Positions 1 through 7,158 of a DNA stretch of 64,000 nucleotides are shown one piece after another. Both the position numbers and the translations under genes were made by a program. The notes beneath the pieces were generated by a model. It saw only the letters and a program-made list of their open reading frames with translations, had not been told where the DNA came from and did no database searches. The DNA lies in NCBI RefSeq assembly GCF_000024005.1, contig NC_013132.1:2040001-2104000 (forward strand), written 5' to 3'. How positions within the stretch are numbered: the first letter of the stretch is position 1; every line of letters begins with the position of its first letter. Origin of the DNA: Chitinophaga pinensis DSM 2588. GTDB lineage: Bacteria > Bacteroidota > Bacteroidia > Chitinophagales > Chitinophagaceae.

Positions 1-737
1 TTTGCGGCTGGTGTGTTGATGACATTGCAGGGCGTACCGGAAAGGCGTTCAGTCAGTACAATATCTTCCATGCCGTAGTCGAGGATAGCATTTTTATAGG
101 CATCGCTGACGCTGGCTTCTTCACTCGCGATGAAACGGGTACCGATGGAGGCGCCGTGTGCGCCGAGCACCATGGCACTGGCGAGTTGTTGTCCGGTAGC
201 GATACCCCCTGCGGCAACCAGCAGTTTATCCGGAAAGGCTTTTTGTAAAGCTGGTATGAGAATATGCATAGGGTAGGGACCGGCATGGCCACCTGCGCCT
301 ACGCAGACGGCAATAAATCCATCACACCCTTCCTGGGCCGCTTTTTCTGCGTGCTGAATATTGGTGACGTCGCAGAGTACTTTTGCGCCGTAGCTATGGG
401 CGGCGGCAATTACTTCCCGGGGATTGCCCAGTGAGGTAATATAGAAAGGTACTTCGGCAGCTACACATTCTTTCAGGTGTTTTGCATAGAGCGGATTCGT
501 CTTTTGAACGATCAGGTTAACGCCATAGGTGCCTTGTCCGGCGGGCAATTGTGCCCGGTATTGGTTCAGCTGGTCCAGTACCTGTTTCAGTTCCCCTTCC
601 TTTCGGTAGTTGAGAGTAGGGAAGGTACCGGCGATCCCGCTGTCCATGGCTGCCCGGACCATTTTTTCATTACTGACGAGGAACATGGGCGCCATAATAA
701 CCGGATGGCGGATGGCAAGGGCGGAGGTTAATTGCAT
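1..737 (-). CDS. Nitronate monooxygenase / 2-nitropropane dioxygenase family protein (3' end outside window)
   Basis: This is a minus-strand gene whose ATG is at 737; its C-terminus lies beyond base 1, leaving about 245 codons here. The reading starts MQLTSALAIRHPVIMAPMF, typical of FMN-binding TIM-barrel enzymes of the nitronate monooxygenase/FabK-like group. A GCDGFIAVCVGAGGHAG stretch matches the family's flavin-binding and catalytic-His segment. A further segment, LLVAAGGIATGQQLASAMV followed by LGAHGASIGTRF, is the phosphate-binding part of the barrel. Members oxidise alkyl nitronates with FMN and oxygen; some relatives are enoyl-ACP reductases, so the exact substrate is open. It starts 15 nt after the ribE stop and is probably co-transcribed with ribE, a plausible pairing of flavin synthesis with a flavoenzyme. 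Confidence 0.85.
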   Translation of the reverse strand, partial: MQLTSALAIRHPVIMAPMFLVSNEKMVRAAMDSGIAGTFPTLNYRKEGELKQVLDQLNQYRAQLPAGQGTYGVNLIVQKTNPLYAKHLKECVAAEVPFYITSLGNPREVIAAAHSYGAKVLCDVTNIQHAEKAAQEGCDGFIAVCVGAGGHAGPYPMHILIPALQKAFPDKLLVAAGGIATGQQLASAMVLGAHGASIGTRFIASEEASVSDAYKNAILDYGMEDIVLTERLSGTPCNVINTPAA

Positions 738-752
738 AAGTGGATGTTTGAG

Positions 753-1343
753 CTATGATCTGACGGCAAGCTGCCTGGCCACGAACTTACCCAGGATATC
801 AAATTCCAGGTTAATGGTATTCCCGGGTTGAACGGCTGAGATATTTGTGTGTTCGTATGTGTAAGGAATCACGGCGATGGTGAATTCCGTATTGGTTACA
901 TTATATATGGTCAGACTGATACCGTTGAGGCAGATGGAGCCTTTTTCAACGATCAGGCCGGCGAACTGTTCCGGGTAGCGGAAGCGGAATTCCCAGCTGC
1001 CGTTCTGTGGCGTTACGGACACGCATTCGCCGGTGCTGTCGACGTGGCCCTGTACGAGGTGTCCGTCAATCCGGCCGTTGAAGATCATGGCTCTTTCGAG
1101 GTTGACTTTCTGGCCGGGGGTCAGTTGCCCGATATTACTTTTAATCAGCGTTTCGGCCACGGCGACGATGTCGTAGGACTCGTTGTCGACACGGGTGACG
1201 GTCAGGCAAACACCGTTATGGGCGACACTCTGGTCAATTTTCAGTTCAGGTGCGAGGGAAGAGCGGATGGTGATGACCATATTGCTGCCTTCCTGCCTGG
1301 TAGCTATTACTTCTCCTAATGATTCTATTATTCCTGTAAACAT
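753..1343 (-). CDS. ribE: Riboflavin synthase, alpha subunit
   Basis: The 196-residue protein begins MFTGIIESLGEV, the signature start of riboflavin synthase, and has two tandem lumazine-binding domains of about 95 residues each. The second carries GHLVQGHVDSTG, and an SICLNGISLTI motif mirrors the NGVCLTV motif of the first half. It dismutates two 6,7-dimethyl-8-ribityllumazine molecules to riboflavin and the pyrimidine precursor, the last step of riboflavin synthesis in the cytosol. Length is normal for the family. It is the first gene of a likely two-gene operon with the downstream nitronate monooxygenase and is divergent from rpsU. No riboflavin (FMN) riboswitch is visible in the short upstream spacer. 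Confidence 0.95.
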   Translation of the reverse strand: MFTGIIESLGEVIATRQEGSNMVITIRSSLAPELKIDQSVAHNGVCLTVTRVDNESYDIVAVAETLIKSNIGQLTPGQKVNLERAMIFNGRIDGHLVQGHVDSTGECVSVTPQNGSWEFRFRYPEQFAGLIVEKGSICLNGISLTIYNVTNTEFTIAVIPYTYEHTNISAVQPGNTINLEFDILGKFVARQLAVRS

Positions 1344-1400
1344 GGGGCTAATTTAAGTAATAATGAGGATACGGGTATGACAGGGGTAGGTTCACATTAT

Positions 1401-1431
1401 TTTGATAATTAAAAAGAATGTTTTACTTTTG
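1401..1431 (+). promoter_or_regulatory. Bacteroidota-type promoter of rpsU
   Basis: A TTTG (1401-1404) is followed after 19 nt by TACTTTTG (1424-1431), a full match to the Bacteroidota primary-sigma consensus TTTG-N19-TAnnTTTG. The expected start site is near 1435, giving a leader of roughly 25 nt before rpsU. Confidence 0.85.
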
Positions 1432-1458
1432 CCTTCCTGAAAAAAAAGGCTATTAATT

Positions 1459-1653
1459 ATGTTGATCATCGATTCCAAAGATTGCGAAAACATTGACAAG
1501 GCGCTCAAAAAATACAAAAAGAAATTTGAGAAAGCCCGCATCCTGCTTCAACTCAGGTCACGTCAGTCTTTCACAAAACCATCCGTTAAGCGTCGTACTG
1601 AAGTGCTGAAAGCTGTTTACAAACAGCAGTTGGCCAGTGGTAAATTAGATTGA
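1459..1653 (+). CDS. rpsU: 30S ribosomal protein S21 (bS21)
   Basis: A 64-residue, strongly basic protein (MLIIDSKDCENIDKALKKYK...) matching bS21 in length and composition. bS21 sits on the 30S platform near the 3' end of 16S rRNA. In Bacteroidota it takes part in sequestering the anti-Shine-Dalgarno, which fits the lack of Shine-Dalgarno sequences in this window. The ATG lies 27 nt after a perfect promoter, and a hairpin terminator follows the stop, so it looks monocistronic. Confidence 0.96.
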   Translation: MLIIDSKDCENIDKALKKYKKKFEKARILLQLRSRQSFTKPSVKRRTEVLKAVYKQQLASGKLD

Positions 1654-1686
1654 TTCTATCGGGAGTAATTCCCCGCGCAAAATATC

Positions 1687-1735
1687 TGATGATTGTAAGG
1701 TTTGTTTTAACTTTACAATCATCAACTTTTTTATT
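1687..1735 (+). terminator. Rho-independent terminator of rpsU
   Basis: TGATGATTGTAAGG (1687-1700) pairs with CTTTACAATCATCA (1711-1724), a 14-bp stem with one G-U and a 10-nt loop, followed by a T-rich tract to 1735. It abuts the start codon of the recombinase gene. Confidence 0.75.
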
Positions 1736-2680
1736 TTGAGTGAAGTCTTACACCCGGTAGCCAATCAATTTCTGGCTTATATTCAACTGGAGAAGCGCTA
1801 TTCTGCGCATACTTTCACTGCATATCAGCAGGATCTTACACAATTCTTTATTTTTCTCAGATCACAATATGGCGATGTGTCCCTACAGGGCATATCGCAT
1901 TTGCATGTCCGTACCTGGCTGGCCTGGCTGATGGAGGAGGGCATTGTTGCTAAAAGTGTTAACCGCAAGATCTCCACGCTCAAATCTTTTTTCAAATATG
2001 CGATGCGTCATGGTGTAGTAGTGACTTCACCGATGACGAAAGTGACTGCGCCCAAAACGGGGAAGCGGTTGCCCGGGTTTATTGATGAAAAGGGGATGGA
2101 AGCGGTAGAGGACAACCGGAGTATGCGCCGTGGGCAGGAGGGCAGGCCGATTTTTGCGGATGACCTGGAGGGCAAGACGCACCGGTTGATATTTGAATTA
2201 TTATATCATACCGGCATACGTTTATCGGAGCTGATCGGTTTACAGGAGCGGCATGTTGATATCTCCAATCTGACATTGAAAGTGTTGGGAAAAGGGAATA
2301 AGGAGCGTATTATTCCCATCAGTAAAAATCTGCGGGACGAAATAAAGGGATACCGGGTCATGCGCGATAAAGCGCTGGAGATGCCCGATAAGGAGGTTTT
2401 GCTGGTGAATCCCCGTAGCGGAAAGAAGTTATACCCCCGTTATGTATATAACGTTGTGAAAGGTTACCTCACTGATCACGAGATTACGACGATCAGTCGC
2501 AGGAGTCCGCATATACTGCGGCATACATTTGCCACCCATCTTACGAACAATGGTGCAGACCTGAATGCAGTGAAGGAGTTGCTGGGGCATGCCAGTCTGG
2601 CGTCCACGCAGGTGTATACGCATAACAGTATTGAGAAGCTGAAGGACGCGTACAGGAAAGCGCATCCTAAGGGAGAGTAG
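1736..2680 (+). CDS. xerC: Tyrosine recombinase XerC/XerD family
   Basis: A 314-residue tyrosine recombinase. It has an N-terminal SAM-like core-binding domain (about residues 5-95) and a C-terminal catalytic domain. The catalytic set is visible: R162 in HTGIRLSE, a Lys in the beta-hairpin GKGNKER, H259 and R262 in PHILRHTF, H285 in LGHAS and nucleophile Y294 in TQVYTH. Length and arrangement match chromosomal XerC/XerD dimer resolvases rather than phage integrases; no mobile-element genes flank it. The start is TTG at 1736, since the next in-frame Met (residue 66) would delete the DNA-binding domain. The TTG directly follows the rpsU terminator and no separate promoter is evident, so expression may depend on read-through. 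Confidence 0.88.
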   Translation: MSEVLHPVANQFLAYIQLEKRYSAHTFTAYQQDLTQFFIFLRSQYGDVSLQGISHLHVRTWLAWLMEEGIVAKSVNRKISTLKSFFKYAMRHGVVVTSPMTKVTAPKTGKRLPGFIDEKGMEAVEDNRSMRRGQEGRPIFADDLEGKTHRLIFELLYHTGIRLSELIGLQERHVDISNLTLKVLGKGNKERIIPISKNLRDEIKGYRVMRDKALEMPDKEVLLVNPRSGKKLYPRYVYNVVKGYLTDHEITTISRRSPHILRHTFATHLTNNGADLNAVKELLGHASLASTQVYTHNSIEKLKDAYRKAHPKGE

Positions 2681-2871
2681 GAGGAGTTCGGGCAGCTTTA
2701 ACAAAATATTACTAAATGGTTATGCAAAAGAGTTGAAAGTTCATTAAATTAGTAATGAGTTCTTTGTATACTTTTTTCATTAGTCGATATTCATGACCAT
2801 TAATGCAATGAAAGCCTATGGACGTAATGTTACGAGCATGTACAAGATTGTTAAAACTAAAAATTAGTGCT

Positions 2872-3171
2872 ATGAACGTTCAAATTCAAACAGTACACTT
2901 CGACGCTGACTCCAAATTGATTGACCATGTGAGTAAAAAACTTCAGAAACTCAACACTTTTTATGATCGGATCATCAGCGTGGAGGTATTTTTAAAGCTT
3001 GATGGAATAGCTCATCAGGTGAAGGATAAAATAGCCGAAATAAAAGTCCACATCCCGCGCCAAGACTTATTTGTAAAGCACGAATCTAAATCTTTCGAGG
3101 AGTCATTTGATCTCGCCTTTGACTCGGTTGTTAACCAGATTAAGAAAACGAAAGAGAAAAAATTTCAATAA
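2872..3171 (+). CDS. hpf: Ribosome hibernation promoting factor, short form (HPF/RaiA family)
   Basis: The likely start is the ATG at 2872 (MNVQIQTVHFDADSKL), giving 99 residues. The frame extends upstream but that part has no family similarity. The sequence matches the S30AE/HPF fold, including a central VEVFLKLDG strand and a conserved basic stretch around KDKIAEIKVHIP. HPF binds the 30S decoding site in stationary phase. The C-terminal dimerisation domain of long HPF is missing, so this is the short form. It stands alone between the recombinase and the tRNA-tuf operon; no consensus promoter was found just upstream. Confidence 0.9.
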   Translation: MNVQIQTVHFDADSKLIDHVSKKLQKLNTFYDRIISVEVFLKLDGIAHQVKDKIAEIKVHIPRQDLFVKHESKSFEESFDLAFDSVVNQIKKTKEKKFQ

Positions 3172-3185
3172 AATCTTAAAAATAT

Positions 3186-3216
3186 TTTGGAATTAAATAT
3201 CTGATTACTACCTTTG
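3186..3216 (+). promoter_or_regulatory. Upstream promoter (P1) of the tRNA-tuf operon
   Basis: TTTG (3186-3189), a 19-nt spacer and TACCTTTG (3209-3216) match the Bacteroidota consensus exactly. The predicted transcript starts close to 3220 and opens with a small hairpin (CCGATC and GATCGG arms around 3222-3242). It lies about 200 nt before the first tRNA and 150 nt before a second perfect promoter. Confidence 0.8.
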
Positions 3217-3338
3217 CCATCCCGATCGAAAAAAGGGATCGGCGAAGGTAGTAAAGTTCTTTACAGTAGGGTGTTTTAGCCGAATATACAAGTCTCAAAA
3301 AGGTTGTATCCAGGTGCTGAAAAAAAGATAAAAAAAGA

Positions 3339-3369
3339 TTTGGAAGTTAAAATAAATCAACTATCTTTG
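3339..3369 (+). promoter_or_regulatory. Proximal promoter (P2) of the tRNA-tuf operon
   Basis: TTTG (3339-3342), a 19-nt spacer and TATCTTTG (3362-3369) match the Bacteroidota consensus exactly. It lies about 48 nt before tRNA-Thr(TGT). Confidence 0.85.
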
Positions 3370-3416
3370 CACCCTCTTATAACGGATATCATTTATAAGA
3401 TTCTTATATAAGATAA

Positions 3417-3490
3417 GCCAGCATAGCTCAGTTGGCCAGAGCTACTGATTTGTAATCAGTGGGTCGGGGGTTCGAATCCCTCTGCTGGCT
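3417..3490 (+). tRNA. tRNA-Thr (anticodon TGT)
   Basis: A complete 74-nt cloverleaf. The acceptor GCCAGCA pairs with TGCTGGC, the anticodon stem ACTGA/TCAGT encloses loop TTTGTAA with anticodon TGT, and the T-loop is TTCGAAT. It is the first gene of the operon and CCA is not encoded. Confidence 0.97.
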
Positions 3491-3557
3491 CCGGATAAAT
3501 TCCGAAGCAAAAATGGTCCGGACGGACGAGATTTGGGAAAGGAGTTTAAGGAAAAAT

Positions 3558-3639
3558 GGGCAGGTTCCAGAGCGGCCAAATGGGGCGGACTGTAAATCCG
3601 CTGTCTACGACTTCAGAGGTTCGAATCCTCTCCTGCCCA
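3558..3639 (+). tRNA. tRNA-Tyr (anticodon GTA)
   Basis: An 82-nt class II tRNA. The acceptor GGGCAGG pairs with CCTGCCC, the anticodon stem GCGGA/TCCGC encloses CTGTAAA with anticodon GTA, and there is a long variable arm as expected for bacterial tRNA-Tyr. Confidence 0.97.
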
Positions 3640-3772
3640 CGTAGCGCAAATGTTCCGCCTTTGCCCCTCGCAAAGGCGGAACTTGTCTGTTAAGTGCAGG
3701 TTCTCCATAAATAGAGGAGAGGAAGTGTAGGGTGAGAAGTTCTTTTTAATGTTTACCATTATATAATTATAT

Positions 3773-3845
3773 GCGGGAGTAGCTCAGTTGGTAGAGCGAC
3801 AGCCTTCCAAGCTGTAGGTCGCGGGTTCGAACCTCGTCTCCCGCT
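3773..3845 (+). tRNA. tRNA-Gly (anticodon TCC)
   Basis: A 73-nt cloverleaf. The acceptor GCGGGAG pairs with CTCCCGC, and the anticodon stem ACAGC/GCTGT encloses CTTCCAA with anticodon TCC. Confidence 0.97.
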
Positions 3846-3915
3846 CACTAATAATACTGAAGGACTTTGTTCATTAGTATTATGTGAGATGAAAGTTCTT
3901 AATAAGATTTTCAAT

Positions 3916-3987
<72 letters not shown>

Positions 3988-4018
3988 CAACGGATTTCCA
4001 AACATCCGGGATCCGGAT

Positions 4019-4091
4019 TTCGTTGTAGCTCAGTGGCAGAGCGTACCGGTCGATACCGGGAAGGTCGTGGGTTCAATTCTCATCAGCGATA
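4019..4091 (+). ncRNA. tRNA-like element (degenerate tRNA-Thr copy) in the tuf leader
   Basis: This 73-nt segment aligns with the preceding tRNA-Thr(GGT) in the D arm (GCTCAGTGGCAGAGC), the variable segment AAGGTC, the T arm (GTGGG TTCAATT CTCAT) and most of the acceptor (TTCGTTG against CAGCGAT, six of seven pairs with one G-U). The anticodon arm is different. TACCGGTCGATACCGGGA folds into a 5-bp CCGGT/ACCGG stem with a 4-nt CGAT loop, so there is no 7-nt anticodon loop. It therefore cannot be an ordinary decoding tRNA. It ends 70 nt before the tuf ATG. It is either a tRNA pseudogene or a tRNA mimic in the leader that EF-Tu or RNase P could recognise; the second idea is inference. Confidence 0.6.
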
Positions 4092-4161
4092 CAAGTTTGT
4101 AAAACCGTTTTTTAAAAACAACTATCAATACAATCTTTACAAACCATCTAAAAAAAATACA

Positions 4162-5349
4162 ATGGCAAAAGAAACCTTTAAGCGGGATAAACCCCACGTA
4201 AACATTGGTACCATCGGCCACGTTGACCACGGTAAGACTACCTTGACTGCTGCCATTACCAACATTTTGGCAAGCAAAGGTCTGGCAGAGAAGAAAGGTT
4301 ATGATGAGATCGATGCCGCTCCTGAAGAAAAAGAAAGAGGTATTACCATCAATACAGCACACGTTGAGTATCAGACAGCTAACCGCCACTACGCGCACGT
4401 TGACTGTCCTGGTCACGCTGACTATGTGAAAAACATGATCACTGGTGCTGCGCAGATGGACGGTGCTATCCTGGTGGTTGCCGCTACAGATGGTCCGATG
4501 CCACAAACTAAAGAACACATCCTCCTGGCTCGTCAGGTAGGCGTTCCTCGTATCGTTGTGTTCATGAACAAAGTAGACCTGGTTGATGATCCTGAGCTGC
4601 TGGAACTGGTTGAACTGGAAATCCGCGAACTGCTGAGCAAATATAACTACGATGGTGATAACACACCAATCATCAAAGGTTCTGCAACCGGCGCTCTGGC
4701 TGGTGAAGAAAAATGGGTATCTGCAGTTGATGAACTGATGAACGCAGTAGATGAATACATCCCACTGCCTCCTCGTCCGGTTGATCTGCCGTTCCTGATG
4801 TCTGTAGAAGACGTATTCTCTATCACTGGTCGTGGTACTGTTGCTACAGGTCGTATCGAGCGTGGTAAGATTAAAGTTGGTGAGCCAGTTGAAATCGTTG
4901 GTCTGATCGAAAAACCACTGACTTCTACATGTACTGGTGTTGAGATGTTCAAAAAATTACTGGATGAAGGTGAAGCTGGTGACAACGCTGGTCTGCTCCT
5001 CCGCGGTATTGAAAAATCTCAGATCCGTCGTGGTATGGTTATCGTTAAACCTGGTTCCATCACTCCGCACACTGAATTCAAATGTGAAGTATACGTACTG
5101 AGCAAAGAAGAAGGTGGCCGTCACACTCCGTTCTTCAACAAATACCGTCCTCAGTTCTACTTCCGTACAACTGACGTAACAGGTGAAGTTGAATTACCAG
5201 CTGGTGTTGAAATGGTAATGCCTGGTGATAACGTAGGTCTGATCGTTAAACTGATCGCTCCAATCGCTATGGAAAAAGGTCTGAAATTCGCTATCCGCGA
5301 AGGTGGACGTACCGTAGGTGCTGGTCAGGTTACTGAAATCATCAAGTAA
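4162..5349 (+). CDS. tuf: Translation elongation factor Tu
   Basis: A 395-residue EF-Tu. Start ATG at 4162 gives [14 protein letters not shown]; the frame stays open further upstream only because it reads through the tRNA-like leader. G-domain motifs are intact: GHVDHGKT at residues 19-26, DCPGHADY near 81, NKVD near 136 and GSATGAL near 175. Domains II and III follow at normal length. It delivers aminoacyl-tRNA to the ribosomal A site as a GTPase. It is co-transcribed with four upstream tRNAs and probably with downstream trnW, secE and nusG. Codon use is strongly biased (GGT, CTG, AAC, CGT), as expected for a very highly expressed gene. Confidence 0.98.
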   Translation: MAKETFKRDKPHVNIGTIGHVDHGKTTLTAAITNILASKGLAEKKGYDEIDAAPEEKERGITINTAHVEYQTANRHYAHVDCPGHADYVKNMITGAAQMDGAILVVAATDGPMPQTKEHILLARQVGVPRIVVFMNKVDLVDDPELLELVELEIRELLSKYNYDGDNTPIIKGSATGALAGEEKWVSAVDELMNAVDEYIPLPPRPVDLPFLMSVEDVFSITGRGTVATGRIERGKIKVGEPVEIVGLIEKPLTSTCTGVEMFKKLLDEGEAGDNAGLLLRGIEKSQIRRGMVIVKPGSITPHTEFKCEVYVLSKEEGGRHTPFFNKYRPQFYFRTTDVTGEVELPAGVEMVMPGDNVGLIVKLIAPIAMEKGLKFAIREGGRTVGAGQVTEIIK

Positions 5350-5366
5350 TCACTTTGATATAATTA

Positions 5367-5460
5367 AAGGCCATTAGCAATTAGTAAATTGCAGCTGGAT
5401 AATAGATTTAAATTTTGTAAATTTGTTCTCCGGATTTCATTAGGCTAAAAGCTAATGGTC
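5367..5460 (+). repeat. Intercistronic inverted repeats between tuf and trnW
   Basis: CCATTAGC (5371-5378) and GCTAATGG (5451-5458) form an 8-bp inverted repeat about 70 nt apart. Inside it GCAATT (5377-5382) pairs with AATTGC (5387-5392) over a 4-nt loop. No T-run follows, so it looks like an RNA processing or stabilising structure, or a REP-like unit, rather than a terminator. Confidence 0.45.
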
Positions 5461-5466
5461 TTATAC

Positions 5467-5537
5467 ACGGGCATAGTTCAATGGTAGAATAGAGGTCTCC
5501 AAAACCTTTGATCTGGGTTCGAATCCTAGTGCCCGTG
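5467..5537 (+). tRNA. tRNA-Trp (anticodon CCA)
   Basis: A 71-nt cloverleaf. The acceptor ACGGGCA pairs with TGCCCGT, the anticodon stem GAGGT/ACCTT encloses CTCCAAA with anticodon CCA, and the discriminator is G, the usual tRNA-Trp identity base. It lies between tuf and secE. Confidence 0.96.
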
Positions 5538-5604
5538 CTAAAAAATGGTGAAAAGTGAAGGCTTTTCACCTTTCATGTTTTCAAACGGTTAATTTTTAAA
5601 ACCA

Positions 5605-5796
5605 ATGAACAAGGTTAGAGCATACTTCCGGGAGTCCTATCACGAGCTGGTGCATAAAGTATCCTGGCCAACATGGCAGGAACTGCAGTCTTCCACAATG
5701 ATCGTATTAATCGCTACTGTAGTTATCACTGCGCTTGTCTGGGGTATGGATGCCCTATCGCATCTCGTGATGACTCAGTACTATAAAATGCTATAA
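5605..5796 (+). CDS. secE: Preprotein translocase subunit SecE
   Basis: A 63-residue protein with the SecE core: an amphipathic N-terminal segment with KVSWPTWQEL, then one membrane helix (about residues 33-50, TMIVLIATVVITALVWGM). This is the single-helix form found in most bacteria outside the enterics. SecE clamps SecY in the SecYEG channel. It is followed 12 nt later by nusG, the standard arrangement. Confidence 0.95.
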   Translation: MNKVRAYFRESYHELVHKVSWPTWQELQSSTMIVLIATVVITALVWGMDALSHLVMTQYYKML

Positions 5797-5808
5797 AATA
5801 ATTTCATA

Positions 5809-6399
5809 ATGATCGATGCATCCAATAACCCTGCAGAAGAAACAAACATTCCGACCCAGGACACCAAGTGGTACGTTCTGCGCGTAGTGAGTGGTAAAGA
5901 GAAAAAGGTTAAAGAATACCTGGATATCGAAGTACGCCGCTCCGATTGGGGTAACGTGATCACCCAGATATTTTTACCAGTAGAGAAAGTCTACAAAGTG
6001 CAGGCAGGTAAAAAGGTGATGCGCGAGAAAAACTTCTACCCAGGGTACGTAATGATCGAAGCGATCGATGGTAAAATGACTGACGAAGTTATCCAATCCA
6101 TCCGCAACGTATCAGGCGTTATTCATTTCCTGGGTAAAGATAAGCCAATCGCCCTCCGTAAGGCTGAAGTGAACAAGATGTTAGGTAAAGTAGATGAAAT
6201 GTCTGATAATGGACTGACCATGAGCGAACCTTTCATCGTTGGTGAAACAATCAAGATCATTGATGGTCCTTTCAACGACTTCAACGGTATTATCGAAGAG
6301 GTAATCGAAGACAAGAAGAAACTGAAAGTAACTGTAAAGATCTTCGGTCGTGCAACTCCTGTAGAACTGAACTTCATGCAGGTAGAAAAAATCAGCTAA
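5809..6399 (+). CDS. nusG: Transcription termination/antitermination protein NusG
   Basis: A 196-residue protein with an N-terminal NGN domain ([18 protein letters not shown], then FYPGYVMIE) and a C-terminal KOW domain ([16 protein letters not shown]). NusG binds the RNA polymerase clamp and couples it to Rho or the ribosome. It is the last gene of the tRNA-tuf-secE-nusG transcript and is closed by a strong terminator 20 nt after its stop, so it is not co-transcribed with rplK as it is in many bacteria. Confidence 0.97.
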   Translation: MIDASNNPAEETNIPTQDTKWYVLRVVSGKEKKVKEYLDIEVRRSDWGNVITQIFLPVEKVYKVQAGKKVMREKNFYPGYVMIEAIDGKMTDEVIQSIRNVSGVIHFLGKDKPIALRKAEVNKMLGKVDEMSDNGLTMSEPFIVGETIKIIDGPFNDFNGIIEEVIEDKKKLKVTVKIFGRATPVELNFMQVEKIS

Positions 6400-6418
6400 C
6401 TATTTCAGTAATCATATT

Positions 6419-6452
6419 AAAAACGCCTCGTTTTAAACGAGGCGTTTTTTTA
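6419..6452. terminator. Bidirectional terminator between nusG and the DUF1579 gene
   Basis: CGCCTCG (6424-6430) pairs with CGAGGCG (6438-6444), flanked by A and T runs on both sides, so it can end nusG on the plus strand and the convergent gene on the minus strand. Confidence 0.9.
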
Positions 6453-6470
6453 TTGCTATAAACCGATCAG

Positions 6471-7046
6471 TTATTTCTTTCTGGTAAAGTCGATTTCCAT
6501 TGTCTTCACTTCTTTGCCATCATTCACCATGTACATCTCCATATGGTGATGGTCGTCATCAATAATCTTGAATATTTCTTTTACGCCCATGTCTTTGCCA
6601 CTCATAGGCTCATACATTTTACCCGTGAAAGTGATGGATTTGGTGGCATCATCCCAGGTACCTTCCATGTTCATGATACCAGTGCCCATGTTGTCAATCC
6701 AGCTACTCTGAAATATTTTCTTTGCATTGTCGTACGCCATCAGTCCATGTCCTTCGAATGGCATACCCATGATTGTGCTTTTGTGTACAGATTCCTGGTA
6801 GCGACCACCCAGGACCATTTTGTTGGTGGTTGTACCATTGCCTTTTGTGGGTGGCTGATTTGGGTCCATCCACATAGACATTTCATAAGTCCAATCACCA
6901 TCTGATTTTGCAATCATCTCGTGAACAGGGCCTGGCTTCATATATTCCATCCAGGCTTTTTCTTCGGCAGATTGTGCCTGTACCTTCGTGTTGAGAGAAA
7001 GGCAGATGGCGATAGCTGAGGCTGAAAATAACAATAGACGTCTCAT
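6471..7046 (-). CDS. DUF1579 family secreted protein
   Basis: A 191-residue protein with a Sec signal peptide (MRRLLLFSASAIAICLSLNTKVQAQ, cleavage after the AQA region). The mature part carries the DUF1579 pattern: a DGDWTYEMSMWMDP opening, GRYQESVHKSTIMGMPFEGH, and a C-terminal KEIFKIIDDDHHHMEMYM strand. The family is a beta-barrel, lipocalin-like domain of unknown function. A short His cluster (DDDHHHM) is notable but could be incidental. It lies within the otherwise conserved secE-nusG-rplK region, convergent with nusG. Confidence 0.8.
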   Translation of the reverse strand: MRRLLLFSASAIAICLSLNTKVQAQSAEEKAWMEYMKPGPVHEMIAKSDGDWTYEMSMWMDPNQPPTKGNGTTTNKMVLGGRYQESVHKSTIMGMPFEGHGLMAYDNAKKIFQSSWIDNMGTGIMNMEGTWDDATKSITFTGKMYEPMSGKDMGVKEIFKIIDDDHHHMEMYMVNDGKEVKTMEIDFTRKK

Positions 7047-7158
7047 AATTGGTGGAGTTTTTTTATTTAGAAATAACGCTTAAAAACGGAGAAGGTTGCT
7101 GTTTGAAGGCGCTAAATCATTGATTATCCCTACCTTCGTGACTACTTTCGTTATATAT

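Noticed and set aside
753..1400. FMN riboswitch upstream of ribE
   Set aside because: The spacer between ribE and rpsU is about 115 nt and lacks the conserved RFN helices.
1736..2680. Integrase of a mobile element at the tRNA cluster
   Set aside because: Length and motifs fit chromosomal XerC/XerD. No attachment-site duplication, phage or conjugation genes are near.
3459..3644. 61-codon frame across two tRNA genes
   Set aside because: It overlaps complete tRNA-Thr and tRNA-Tyr genes and has no protein features.
4033..4161. N-terminal extension of EF-Tu
   Set aside because: The extension reads through the tRNA-like element. EF-Tu homologues start at the Met encoded at 4162.
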